Below, in pieces: positions 24,486 to 36,807 of a stretch of DNA of 64,000 nt. A program made the translations under genes and the position numbers. The notes under the pieces are model-generated. The model was given only the letters and a program-made list of their open reading frames with translations. It was not told the origin of the DNA and did not search any database. The DNA comes from Mactromeris polynyma. Taxonomy: Eukaryota > Mollusca > Bivalvia > Venerida > Mactridae. The stretch lies in NCBI GenBank assembly GCA_032209605.1, contig JASFXZ010000003.1:37412762-37476761 (forward strand). The letters run 5' to 3'. How positions within the stretch are numbered: position 1 is the stretch's first letter; every line of letters starts with the position of its first letter.

Positions 24486-27400
24486 TGACTTTTAAGCTTA
24501 TTGTTCTTGTATGTTTACATATCTTTAATACGTATACCGTATTAGTAGCGTTCTAACTAGACTAAAATGTATGATGCCACTTTTTCTTTCTCGAAATGAG
24601 GGACATTTAGGGGTATCTTCAAGCGTGTTATGAATATACTGCGATAATACGTTAGCCAATGCACCTGGCATAGAAAAAATCCTTCCATCTCACCATTTAC
24701 TAATTCTTTTAACTTCTCATCAATTCTCGCCGTTATGCTATTTTCCGGTGGTTATGGAAATTGAACTTAACTGACATGGACGAAAATACATTTGTCTACA
24801 TAATAAACCTAATAAAAACATGTATACATAGTGTTTTGCAAAATAAGGTCGATCAGCTGTGATTGACATCAGACAACTTGTTTCTATTTAAGACGACTGG
24901 TCGTGACTGAATTATCAATGCAACGGGAGGAAGTGATCCTTGAGATTCGTCCAATTATATAACCGTACTTCAGTAAGAAACAAGTACACGATACATTGAC
25001 AGTAATGGACGGTAATTGTGGTCATACATAATGGCATTTTAGGAAGTAGAGTAACTCTTACGTCTGTGTAGAATATACGGCACACGTATCTACGAATATA
25101 TTTGTACCAGCGCCATGAGAACATGCAACGTACAAACAAGAAATGAGTGACTTATAGCTACTATATAGCAATACGCTTAGTCAATATTGTGTAACAATAG
25201 GGATGGTAATGTATCGTCATTGTGATACTTCCGGATGCGTACTTGTGAAGCAAAACACTTCAATCCAACGAATACGTTTGCAATTTATCATTGATTACGG
25301 ATCATCATGTGGTCAGCCGTACCCACGTGTTTCTCTATTTCGTTATAGCACTTCCCAATTCACCACACAAATGATACATCACATACGAATGTTTAACCGC
25401 ATTCCTGACGAATCAGAGTAAAAGGTTATGCAAAACAGAGATCACTCATCGGTATATACTTAACGGCAATAAAAACGCAACTAAAAAATGTGCATATAAA
25501 TAAAGTGACATTACAAAGGCAAACATATTGTTTATTTCTCAGACATACTATCATTAAATTAATCAATAATGATATACAAATAATTGGTCTCAAGGATTTT
25601 GATGAAGATTAACACAGAGATAACCGTAACACGCTTTTGACATTTGGTACTACAAAATGACGCCTAGTTCAAATAGTTGTGTTTTTAATGTCGTCAAGTA
25701 TATTTTACAGTTTCTTGGACGTATACTTTCCACTTCATCAGTATACACAAATTCTTGGTTTACGTACTGAATCGATGCTATTCCCGACTCACTGTCTGCA
25801 CGACAGCGAGCAATGTGCTATGTTCAGTTGGGCTGTATATTTTACTGATGGCAAATAAACAGAGCAATTGTGTTGCTTTGGTCAATGTGTAAAGGCATAC
25901 ATTCTTGCAATGTATCAATTGCTGTGAAATATAGCAGAAATTATAACACATATAATTTTGGGCGGAAAATGTGGTGTGTCAATAATGGTACATTCACCAT
26001 TTAAAAAGGAGCACACATCTTAATTAAGTGCTTTGGAATGTCTTTATATTCTTTAAATATGTACAAGGACACTCTTTGAAAATCCCGGGGTACCTCACAC
26101 AGCTTGTTATGTACTGTGGTACTGTGGTACACTTAGGATCTAACATGACGTCAACTTTATAAACCAATACTTTTTTTAATTCAGCTATACTAAGTTTTAA
26201 TAGTCATTGTGCCAAGCAACGTACTGACATGAAACTTTGAACAATCATTACAATGTTTGACGCCGTTATAAATTATAAATTGGAACCATTGCTGTCTTAT
26301 CGCTTGGAGCATTAGTGAAAACTTGAGAATACTTCTCCTGAACGAATATTTAATACATAATTATATTCAAATTCTATAACACAAAATTCATGCAAATGTT
26401 CATGCCATTGATGACATCTAAAAATAGAAATTTACATGCAATATTTGTGTTTTTTTTGGGCAATGAGTCGTTCACTTGTTTAGTGAGAATCAGATACGAT
26501 TAGTAATTGGTCGTCATTCATTCTATTAGGACCATAGCAACGCTTCAGTCGATGGTGATATGAACCATTTTGATAAGCAATTTCTGTCCGAGAATGAGCG
26601 GGGCTGTAAAAAAATGTTATAATTATCTGTTCTTCTATATTTCGACTTTCAGAATTAGTCTCGCCGTCATTCCACGGAACACAACGCCTTAGCAACGCTC
26701 TGAAATATATTATTGTCCGGTGTTGATTTTGGTACGGTCTAAATTTGCTTTCATTTCTGAAGGCCATATGGTATATAAGACTCGTTTCTTTTCTATTGTC
26801 ACAATATGGTTACTTGAAATAAAGTAATTAGTATTATTATTAATAGAGGCATATGTCAAAAGAAGAAAATGCAACTAGACCGTAGGTATAGACGTATATC
26901 TTGTTTAAACAATATGGTAAAATTATACATGTATGTTTGAGATAATATGTTTGTAGGTATTAAATGGCATTAGTATTACAATATAAGGTATTCATCACCG
27001 TGGTAATAGTAGCAGCTTTTATGTTGTAGTATTGTGGTAGAAATGATGTGTTATAACAAAAGAATGTTCTTACTTTGTTTCCAAGTGTTCTGATGGTGGT
27101 CTCACTATTGAGGTTTTACTGTATTGCAACTGAACTCGATACTTTCAAGTATAGTATAAAATACAAGGAGGGAGTCCTGTAAACTTAATTAAAATGAATG
27201 AAAAACTAATTCTCTGAGATGTCTAATCCATCGTTCTAAAGCGACGTTCAATTTTCAAAGTGTTTTAGTCGTCATATACTTACTTTAAAGAAATTGAATA
27301 ATGTAAAGTAATTTTATCAAACAGTACACGCTTACTTTGTTTGTTCCAATATTACCCCGAGCTTGTGATCGAAATAGGAAAAACTGTTGAACGAAATTGA

Positions 27401-28221
27401 GAACGCCAAACGCATGTAAGAGAAACGTTCGAAACTATACGAGTACACGATAATTCACTTAAACCTGACAATATTGAAATGTGCTTGAAACACGCCAGTC
27501 TAACTCAAACATAAAACGAATCTCTGAGACATACAAATTACGATATAATAAAAGCTTTTCTCATATACTTAAGTTTTGCGAGAATTCCTTCTACATCTTG
27601 TTCTCTTCAAAGATGATAGTTTCTAGTGACATTTCAATTTCAAATAAAAAAACAATAAAAACTATCACTACTCTCCATACAGTGTCTAATATTCTACTAT
27701 ATTAATTGTTAGTAAGTATGTATATTATATACATGTACATATAAATTAATAGAAATTATGATAATTGTAAATACTTGTTATTATGTCTTAATTGACATGA
27801 TACAAACAAGTGTTGAACGCATTTGGAAATAAGTACTGTTAGTTGAAGTTTTATTATATTTGAAATGTTCAATTTATTATATTATACATGTATATACACT
27901 CTCAAACACAAATAAAGTATTGTGAATCATTCTCATGTTTTCATATTTGCAATTTTGTTTGTACTTTGACAATATGTTGTATATATTATGTTGTATGGAT
28001 GAGGAGCTTTGCTCAAATCCAAAAATAAAATGTATGTTCTTTTCTGTTAAACAGTTAGTACCGTAGTTAATTCATTCCAGGAAAACTGAGAAATTCTGCT
28101 CGCCTTATGTTACTGAATATTGTTAAAACTAGGACACGAAGCCCTAAACCATCTACAAACAAGCAAACAAACAAACTTACTTTTTATTTAAATCATACTA
28201 TTTATCACGGGACAGTTAGTA
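24486..28221. other. AT-rich DNA, mostly featureless
   Basis: I recognise no exon or RNA gene. Only a right arm of the CAGT MITE family stands out (27085-27121). The sequence near 27.90-27.93 kb (AAATAAAGTATTG) could be a polyadenylation-like tail of an old retroelement, but nothing upstream supports it. Confidence 0.45.
27085..27121. mobile_element. CAGT-family MITE, right arm only
   Basis: GATGGTGGTCTCACTATTGA continues as GGTTTTACTG followed by TA. This matches the right arm of the elements near 1.5 and 31.5 kb; the left arm is missing or unrecognisable. Confidence 0.5.
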
Positions 28222-28775
28222 GTTCAACACCTACAGCAAAACACGAATAGCTTTACAACCGCGCCATAGCGGAAATGCATGCAACAAGATGAGTCAGATT
28301 GCCAGTGCTTTGGGAATCGGATATGCGGACATTCGGATATGTTGATGCTTTTTATCAGGTTCCTACAATGTCTACATAACGGGTGCCGATTGTATAGGTA
28401 AAACCAGATTCTTGCGATGTGTGTTTAGTAGAATGCACATGTTTTATTCTGGGTTCATTCAGGTAAACAACAAATGATTATTGGGATTTATTTGTACGAT
28501 TAATATGCATAGTAACAAGCAAATTATCTATTTGGTTACTATGGACATATATATACCCAACAACAAGAAAGTATGCAACTGTTTGAGTATGTAGTGATAA
28601 TATGTAGTACATCACCGCCCTCTGGGGGTCTTACGCTGCATAAAAAGGGGTGAAATCATTTGTTTCTTTTCTGATCTTAAGTAAACAAAATGAAGAAGGA
28701 CATTTCTTGGCGTTAAAACGGGTATTCAAACGGCATACTATCTTGTATTTGTAATACATTATAATTATCTGATTA

Positions 28776-29408
28776 AGCCCTAGTCCCAATGTCACTACTT
28801 TTGGCACGAATGTCGGCGAATAGGGATGAATGAAAAAGTCGTAGTGGTTTGGAATGAACTGACCCTAGAGAGAATTCCCTATGCATGCCGTACGCATATT
28901 GTACGCATCGAATGTCACAATTATGCAGTGAGACAACAGTAAGAACGCGGGACGCTTCCCACAAGAAATAAGAAGAACATATACGAATAAGAACGAACCA
29001 CTTCGAACCACCAAGATTGCGTCAAGATTGCACGAAAGTGATACACGTACTGGGTTCTTACTGGATGCGTAGTGGTTTGTTGTATAGCTTACTACATTCT
29101 GCTTGGAGCTTGAGAAAATGATTGACAGCCACCATCACAAATCGCTATGATTGGGGAAGAATGCCAGAACGCACCAGTACGTACCAGAACGAACACAGTA
29201 AGAATACAGTACGAACACAATTAAATCGTGACTTGACCACGTATGTTTTGAACATTTCAAAATTGTCGTGGCATTCCCGCGAATATAGGAGAACTGTCCC
29301 GAATCACCAGGACTCCAATAAGAACCCTGAAAGAATTATGAGGAATGTCCACGGTTTCTACATTCGTACCCATTCGCCATCCAAATTCGTGATGGTGGGA
29401 CTTAGGCT
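28776..29408. mobile_element. TTA-flanked Harbinger-type MITE, 633 bp
   Basis: The left end is AGCCCTAGTCCCAATGTCAC; the reverse complement of the right end is AGCCTAAGTCCCACCATCAC (15 of 20 identical without gaps). TTA lies outside both ends (28773-28775 and 29409-29411). Copy A keeps the empty site: CTAATTAAATGAATC there matches CTGATTA plus ACTGAAAC once the element and one TTA are removed. A TTA duplication with such ends fits PIF/Harbinger. The interior is rich in ACGAAC/GAACGT strings, like the element at 35714. Its frames (63 and 96 codons) show no motif. Confidence 0.85.
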
Positions 29409-29564
29409 TTAACTGAAACACACAGCTTTAACAAGAGGTGCGTGTTAATACATCGGTACCTGTAACCAAACACGTTATTGGAGTTTTATGCATGCTGTTT
29501 ATTTCTGAATCAATTAACTAATTCAATTTTGAATTGCGCATGACTTGGAGATGTCTTAATATGG

Positions 29565-29998
29565 ATAATAAGAATTAACTGATTAAGATATTTAAGTGTT
29601 AAACTAATACTTATATTTATGATCGGAATAGAGAGTGTATTTTTACATATATATAACAATGTGAGGGCAGACCTGCTATGTTACGTTGTTTTGTGTTTAT
29701 TAGTTTGTTTGTATTTTACAGTAAACGTAATTGCATATTTAAAACGGTATTAGATACGGTACATATAATATAGATATGCAATAATTAAAATGTTATGGGA
29801 AAGACCATAATGATAAATGTATTTTTGTTTGTATTCACCATTCTTAGTAAATGTTGTTATTTTTCTGATGTTTTCATACTTTTCTTCATTTTTCACGCCT
29901 ATGCATATATTATGTTGTTTTGTTATTGTTTTTGCAATGGACATTTTTGTTTATGCAAATTAACCCTTTGACCTGACTTGACGTGGTATAAGTAAATA
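29565..29998. other. Stretch present in copy B only, about 430 bp
   Basis: Copy A passes from GTCTTAATGTAGATACTTTA to ATAAAGTACTAAG within about 25 bases, whereas B has about 430 bases in between. The extra DNA is very AT-rich. I do not see clear inverted ends or a target duplication, so it could be an insertion in B or a deletion from A. Confidence 0.6.
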
Positions 29999-30844
29999 TC
30001 ATAAAGTACTAAGTTAAGCAGCGTAGTCGAGTATAATTATGTGGTATACTATTACGTTAGATACATCATAATTATACTATAGTTATTGTTCCGCCATTAT
30101 TCTGTTATCAGTGTATACTCTAGAAAACAATATGCATCAAAGCTTCCTACAAATAATTACTTCATGTCATCTGCATAACTAAGTTGATCATTATTGTAAA
30201 TAATGCAGTATAATGCAGATCTTGCACAAGATAATGTCTGATTTATGATGGCGAAACATGTGGGTTTGGTTTGATGTATCGCCACTCTTTATATAGAAAA
30301 CGCTGTATTTACTGTCTGTATAAACATTAGACAATCGTCTCCACTCTATCTTCCCAGTAAGGTTTCAGTTTGTATATATAAACGAGTCATTTATGTTACA
30401 AGATTATGCCCGTTCCATTCCGACGTATAGCTGGTAAACAAAATGCAGACAACCGTGTATGGTTTCCAAACATCGACATGATTTATTCGCACTACTTGAT
30501 TAATGCACATGATGTTTTTTCAACATGAAACTCCCAAGCTGAAACAAGCATGTGTTTTACAGTTCCTTAAATATGTCCTTAAATAGTATAAATATTATCG
30601 GTGATCTGTGGACAGCAATTCAATAGGCCTACACTCTGAAAATGACTATGTACAACTGAGGTTTCTATGGTGTTACCTGAAATATGCACCAGCGTGTTTA
30701 GAACAAATCAGTACGTTTCTCTGCTTGGCTTCATTTGTTATATAGTATAATATTTTTGTTGGATGGAGTGTTCATACACAATGCCAAGTTATGATTTTGA
30801 GTTGTATTACACCAAATGACAAGATCAATATAAAATTAACATTT

Positions 30845-31040
30845 GCTTCACCACTTGGCCACAGCACAAACACTGAAACGGATCTGGTTCTATTATTGCC
30901 GATTAATTTATAAACACAGAGCAGGTGAACATGCCATTAATTTGTATAAAAGACGATTAAATTCTTATTTGACAAAAAGACAAAAAAAAACGTATAACAA
31001 TAATCTCAAAATCTTAAATATGGGTCAAAGGCGGGTAATA
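30845..31040. other. Stretch replacing copy-A sequence in B, about 200 bp
   Basis: After AAAATTAACATTT the copies diverge until TTCATTG and ATACAGTATGGCGTGC. In B the novel part carries an 82-codon plus-strand frame rich in Lys and Arg (30843-31091, containing HRAGEHAINLYKRRLNSYLT). I do not recognise it, and the frame runs on into sequence shared with A, so it is not convincing as a gene. It may be a fragment of an unknown element. Confidence 0.4.
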
Positions 31041-31483
31041 AACTGTACATATTCATTGTCAATACAGTATGGCGTGCTAAAATTAATATAATAATAATGT
31101 TTCTTTATATAAAGATGGACGCTCGATAAGCCTAAAAGTATTTTATCACTCGAGGTCATCTAGCACACAACATAAACAGCACAATCATACATGTTATGCA
31201 TAACAAACAATGTATTAACAATACAAAACATTCATACAATGCTAATATGACACAAACAAACTGTAAAAAACTAATGAAAACAAACACAACACGTACATTG
31301 ATAAATACGTTTTATTGGTAGCTCAAAATACAAGGTTGCTGACATATTCAAGACAAAAAGGCACATCATTCATATCATCATTTGTTGTATCCATAACATG
31401 TAAAAATTCATAAGTGCTTATTGCAGCTTCCTGATGTTACAAGAAGTTCTTGTCTGCTTGTTATATACACCATTCTTACGAAT

Positions 31484-31565
31484 TCAACCTCAATATTAAG
31501 ATCACCTCAATATTAAGACCAGTTTAAAGGGTCCCAATGGTGGTCTTATTAACGAGGTTTTACTG
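31484..31565. mobile_element. CAGT-family MITE (in copy B)
   Basis: CAACCTCAATATTAAGATCACC is followed by CAATATTAAGACCAGTTT, then GGTCTTATTAACGAGGTTTT and ACTG before TA. This is the best preserved right end of the family. It is the positional counterpart of 19818 in copy A. Confidence 0.68.
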
Positions 31566-33980
31566 TACGTGATATTAGTTTTCATGACTGAACTTGAAGG
31601 ACGTAAAATTGTGTTATTTTTCTAGTCATGGGAAGCAATGTTATCCAGTACTGCGTATCTACTTATTATCCGCTTGATATTTAGGTCTTATCATTGAATG
31701 GGAGGGCTCAGATAGTCTCTGTTGTAATTTCCGATACCACATGCCAATGTTTGCTCATTAATAAAGGATTCTAACCACGCAATATCATCGCATTCTGTCA
31801 CATTGATACGAAATAAATAATAGAAAAACTTACTGATCACAATCCTGATAATATCTACGCTCAGACTGATGCATACGCAAAAATTTACCAAACGTTTATG
31901 TCCAACGTCTGATATTTTTATCTCGTACGTAGGTCTTTAAATAAGTTGACCAATTAGGACTTCTTGCGCTATTAACTTTCCAAACTACTATCTAAACTTT
32001 CGTTGTGTCTGTACGTCTTTTTACATTTAGTGAAAATTGCAGAATAATATACTGTTTATAGTGAACGATTCTGACATGAAAACAAGTACGAAAAAACGTT
32101 TTATGTCATGACACCTACTATCATTCCCTGTTCGAAATTAAAACAATGTGCTAGAAAATCATATGCAATTTGTCAAAATCCTTACCTTCTTTTTGATGTT
32201 TACAATCGGCTTCTAGTAGAAAACTACCATATAGCCACGGAGAAGAGAAAATATGCCATGCTGCTTTGAAGTTAACTAAGTTCTTCTACAATGACTACTG
32301 TCACATAAAATGTTGTTGTAATGTCACATTCGAACCATGTAAGTATATGCAAACATCTGGACGTATTTGTTCATATTGCATTAACATCAGGTCTACATGA
32401 AATACTGTATGAAACATATACTCGTACATCTAGTATACAGACGAGGACCATAACATTAATCAGAAGTGACACTTGTAGTACTCGTATATTCTTGTTCACT
32501 TGTAGACAAACGCCATCCCTTTTAGTGAACAGTATGCTGTTATAAAGAAAACAGCAATCACAAAAATTGGTGACTTAAATATTAACTAAGTTTAATGCTT
32601 GAAATATAAGGCGGTATACAATGTATATATTTAATGCAGGCGATATCAAACAATCTTTTTTGCAGTGCTTCAGTTCTGCGTTTATCATTCAGTGTTACTG
32701 CAAAACAATTGTTTTTGGTTAGGAATAAATTTTCTAGAAATTCACGCATGGATCGCTTGTCGAATTCATATCCAAACGAATATTAAACACCTTGCTCATA
32801 TTGCTTCCTCATTTACGAAAATGTTCGTTTGTGTCCGACTTATTTGAGTATTTTGGTCATGACCTAATGTAGTAGTAGTCCTGGGGCTTTGAGATAGGAT
32901 TTAGTCCAATTGTTTCATTTCATTATTTTATAGTCAGTAATAATGAAACGCCGTTTTTAATATACGCTTTCGGTTATTCGAAGCAGCTAAATCTATTACC
33001 CCCACGTCCCCACAAAAAGATTGTTTAAGTGGAACTGCAAAAAAGTGCTCTCAAATATTAATGGTTTTTGAAGCTGCGGGAACTGTGAGAAATTGAGTTT
33101 GTACAGGTAGAAATAAGTCTGTCAAAATACACTTTTGTCACGATGAATTCAATTTGTTTCATACCACAGGCGCTCATAAATGTCATTATGATGCTGTCAC
33201 GACGTATTTGCAATTATTAACCAGACAACAAACTTCATACTCGGCATATACCAGACAATAGAGGTATGTTTGGAGACTCATCTTTTAATCGAATGTTCAG
33301 AAATACGATTTAAAATACACATAAAACGTTGAAACAATAAACACGACTTGTCCATGCTACAGTACGGAACCAGACATCAGTAATGTCTGCTGCGAGCAAA
33401 CACGTTCTGCACGGTTGGTATATAACGATAATTGGCTCATTTTCATCGATGCAATATAAATGATGGCTAACATTATCGGCAATTGGTGTAAATTCAGGTG
33501 GTTCATTTACCATAGCAAATAGTTATATCAGCAAGTATATAGACACTGGAGGATTCTCGGTAAGAACTAACATGTCTATTACTGAACCATTGTCACACAC
33601 TGCTTAAAGCCATATTATTAAGATTATAATTATAGACTATTTTATGTGCAATACATTCTAAAACATGGGCGGTAAAATAGGACACAACGTAAACGTGTTT
33701 AAATATATTATATTATAAATGTACATACAGACTGTCGGATAACAATTTCATTTTGTTCGAATTCCGACGCTATATCGTAATGACTAGTTTTTCATAAACA
33801 TATATACAATATATAAGCTCTTGTCAAAAATGGGAGATACCTATCTGAAATTATACAGATAGATTGTTCCGATTCGGATACTACGGTTTGTCATATACAT
33901 GTTCACAAAGATGTTTGATAATCAGTAACAAATGAAACATGATACTGAATGCATGTGCATTGTACCTGTGTAAAAGACAC

Positions 33981-34890
33981 GTACGATCTTATGTTCCAAC
34001 ACTAAACGTAATGAGGGACAACAGTAATGATCATTGGTAGTTACTAAATTTCTTATGTTTTGTCACAAATGTATTCTCAAAATACTACTTGCATCCATTG
34101 TTTGATTTCCGCACACAACCATTGTCTTGGCTGTCATGATAGATAGTTGATCAGCGTCATTCATAAAATCATGATTTGTAGTGTCCGATGTTACAGTTGT
34201 ACACTGAACCACTCGACATAACACTAGCAGCATTATATTGTTAAATATGCATACAGTCATGCCGCATAAATCAGCACTTCTCTCAGAACATCAATGTTGC
34301 GTTTATAACATTGCAACTGCCAACCTGGATAGTTTTGCCTAAACACAGAATACGGACCCAGTCCCCTGCGATGCAATCAGTGAAAATTTGAAGTATTAAG
34401 TACTTGTCATAGTGTAAGCGACAAGAAATTATTGGATTCATCTAGACGGTAACTCGGTAAGAACTGCATATGGTTTTAGTGCTTTGATAGATCGCTCTTA
34501 AGATAATGCACACATATTGCGACCTGGTGTGAGATACGACTGTTCCATCATATTTGAAATGTCTAAAGTATTTACAGCTTACTGATGGCCGAAGTAGATG
34601 ATTTATTTAATGGAAATCCAAGACACAAGTTGCATGCAAGTGAATGGTGAAATATTTGTCATCAAGCTTACATACTCAAAAGCTTTTGCAGATCAAGTAG
34701 ATTCTTTCACGTAAATTAAGAACGCTGATCGTAATTTTGCATTGATATAACCATAGGTATAAGTATATCACGATAAGTTGAGAGTGACGTCATGCAATGT
34801 TTACATGGTTTTAGCACATTTATTGATCAAAATAGGTAAATTAAATAACAAGCAAACCTATTTATTGTGATATTGATTTCATTAAACTTA
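33981..34890. other. AT-rich DNA, no gene seen
   Basis: Nothing beyond short random frames is visible between the end of copy B and the first tRNA-like sequence. Confidence 0.5.
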
Positions 34891-34894
34891 CATT

Positions 34895-34982
34895 CCGTGA
34901 TAGCTCAGATGGTAGCGAGTCCGCGCCTTACAATGCTAATTAAGCTTTTTAGTTTTGGGTCTGAGTTCGAGACCATCGGGAG
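34895..34982 (+). repeat. tRNA-like sequence (SINE head or tRNA pseudogene)
   Basis: TAGCTCAGATGGTAGCGAG matches an RNA polymerase III box A / D-arm well. CTGAGTTCGAGACCATC matches box B / T-arm about 55 bases later. The region between them is longer and more AT-rich than a standard anticodon arm and does not form a clean stem. Both ends pair only partly (CCGTGAT with ATCGGGA). A degenerate tRNA or a tRNA-derived SINE head is likely; a working tRNA gene is not supported. Confidence 0.55.
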
Positions 34983-35433
34983 GTAGTTGTGTTTTTCATT
35001 ACAATATTACATATTTCGTTGGTCATCTACAGTTGTACTTACACGACTTATACTAATTAATATTCGCTCGAATATCATTAATTATAAAATTGTAAAGCAT
35101 GATTATGTGTATTTATAAGTTATTCACTTATAACGATATGGTTTCATGATTTTTAAAGGGCGCGATATGATCGTGCAGTAGATTTACATGTACATTTATC
35201 GCTACACACTCACAGTAAATGGAACATAGTCGCTCTGGCTACTTCGAAAAACGTAAGGGGTTCAAATGAACACTTTAGCGACGACGCTATAGCCATCATT
35301 AAACACGTTTGATTTAACGACAAAGCAATTAGACAATAACAAAAAAATAAAAATAAAGAGGCAGAAACGACAAACAACAAGTAATTGAAGCACTGAGTAA
35401 GGGATAACAATTCATATTTGTCCAGAAAAAATG

Positions 35434-35518
35434 GGAGGCAGGAATGTGTCTCGAACTCACACCCTATCTATTGGTCGAAGTTACTAGTCAGAAGCGCTAC
35501 CAATTGAGCTATCGCTAC
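35434..35518 (-). repeat. tRNA-Thr-like relic, minus strand
   Basis: Read on the minus strand: GATAGCTCAATTGGTAGCGC (D-arm), then TTCTGACTAGTAACTT with a loop resembling a Thr AGT anticodon loop, then GTGTGAGTTCGAGACAC (T-arm, whose stem pairs GTGTG with GACAC). The anticodon stem is mismatched and the acceptor ends do not pair well. It is about 450 bases from, and opposite to, the tRNA-like sequence at 34895. A pseudogene or SINE head is the best reading. Confidence 0.55.
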
Positions 35519-35713
35519 TGTCTACTTTGAGCTATATTTCATCAACATTTATTATTAATCCTGAAGATAATAGGCATGATAATGACCGTAAGCTGCTTTA
35601 CATGTATTGGAAAGTGTGCATGGTCGGGTTTACTATCGACTTATCTTAATTTAGTTATATCAATCAGTGAAGTACTTATCCTTTTTATATTTATTTCTTT
35701 CGGTAGGCACTTA

Positions 35714-36770
35714 CCCCCATCACACTAGACGAAGACCATAAGACCGCACTACGTCCTGGCAATTTCGACGAACGCATCGAGGACGCGGTCAAATTCTTAA
35801 AAAACGCTTCACTCAAGTTCATACTACGTCCTTACTGCGTCCCTGCCAGGCATTCACTGCGTCTCACACGTTCCAAATACGTCCAATGCGTTCTTTGTAC
35901 GTTCTTACTACGACCAGGAAGATTGCACCTCGAGCTTACCAAGTGCTTATCACGTCCTCATTCTTCCATCAGCCGGTTATAATGGCCAAATAGGAGTCTT
36001 CTTTCAGCAGAAAGCCAAGGATGCACCCAACAAGATCTAGGTTGTCTTCTATGCCTTCTCCTTCTTTGCCTTCTCACCAAAAAAAGTGCAGCTTGTGCAT
36101 CAAGTAGAGCATGTTGTCCTTGTATCAGTAAGATTTGCTGAAGAAGTTCCAGATGTGCATTCATATCTAGTGTTGGTATAAAATGATGTTATAGGGGAGT
36201 TGGATCCCGTATTTATACATGATCACTGTTCAGAACCTGACAGGACGTGGTAAGAACCTGATACAAACGTGTCTAAGACGTTTAAAGCACCGATATAACG
36301 TATTAACAACCGAATGAGGTCTTCTACAACGTGGCACGAACGTACCATAGTCGCAGTAAAAGCGTGGAGAGGTTGTGGCGAGAACTCCATTGACGTAGCA
36401 AGAACGCAATGACAACTTAGAGACAACGCGATGAGAACGCCATTCAATATTTCCCGTCCATACCACGCTTGCACTACGTCAATCAAGTTCCTACTAGGTT
36501 TTAGTTACGCCGTCACTACGTCCATGCCGTCGTTAATACGTTCTTATTAAGTTCTTACTACGTCCTAATTCGACCACGTCCTCACTACGTTTTTTTAACA
36601 TGTTCAAAGTCCGCTCACGTCCTTCACGTCCTTCACGTCCTTCATGTCCATGAAGACCATACCGCGTCCTTATCGGTGTCTACTGCGTTCCTTCTACGTT
36701 GATCAAGTTCTGACTGCGTCCTACCAGATTTCTGAGGACGTAATGGGAACGTGGCCTGGTGTGATGGGGG
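35714..36770. mobile_element. PIF/Harbinger-derived element, about 1.06 kb
   Basis: The left end CCCCCATCACACTAG and the reverse complement of the right end CCCCCATCACACCAG differ at one base. The flanks (TTA to the left; CATAA to the right) are compatible with a mutated TWA duplication but do not prove it. The minus strand carries an N-terminal Harbinger-transposase-like exon at 35958-36164. The rest is made of blocks rich in TACGTCC (35.73-35.95 and 36.48-36.73 kb) and their reverse complement (36.24-36.47 kb), including CACGTCCTT repeated in tandem near 36.62 kb. It looks like a non-autonomous element that kept one exon and expanded a short motif. Confidence 0.82.
35958..36164 (-). pseudogene. 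Harbinger transposase N-terminal exon fragment, 68 codons
   Basis: This minus-strand frame starts at ATG 36162-36164 and ends in TGA. It encodes a leucine/glutamine-rich start (residues 1-30), a basic run RRQRRRRHRRQPR (about 31-43), and then WVHPWL and LFGHYNRLMEE (about 46-68). The basic run followed by W-V-x-P-W-L and a GxYxxLxxEL-type segment is the usual beginning of PIF/Harbinger (HARBI1-like) nucleases, upstream of the DDE domain. The catalytic domain is absent: after Glu-Glu-stop the sequence turns into motif-rich filler. It is a remnant inside the element at 35714-36770 and not a host gene. Confidence 0.75.
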
Positions 36771-36807
36771 CATAATACTAGTCATTCACAAACATCTGTT
36801 GTGCATA

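Larger units (their letters stand above)
28222..33980 (+). repeat. Segmental duplication, copy B (5.8 kb)
   Basis: Collinear with 17593-22430, same orientation. It is longer mainly because of three stretches absent from A: 28776-29408 (a Harbinger-type element), about 29565-29998, and about 30845-31040. It lacks the 143-bp MITE of A. Both copies keep the AATAATTCTTTATATAAAGA motif (19.30 and 31.10 kb) and the CAGT MITE. Frames are not conserved, so no gene is inferred. Confidence 0.9.

Noticed and set aside
26480..26767. 95-codon minus-strand frame as a possible exon
   Set aside because: No recognisable motif, no duplicate to test conservation, and within the length expected by chance over 64 kb in six frames.
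36223..36486. Two minus-strand frames upstream of the transposase exon as further transposase exons
   Set aside because: They lie in the reversed ACGTCC-motif block, overlap in two frames, and show no Harbinger motif.
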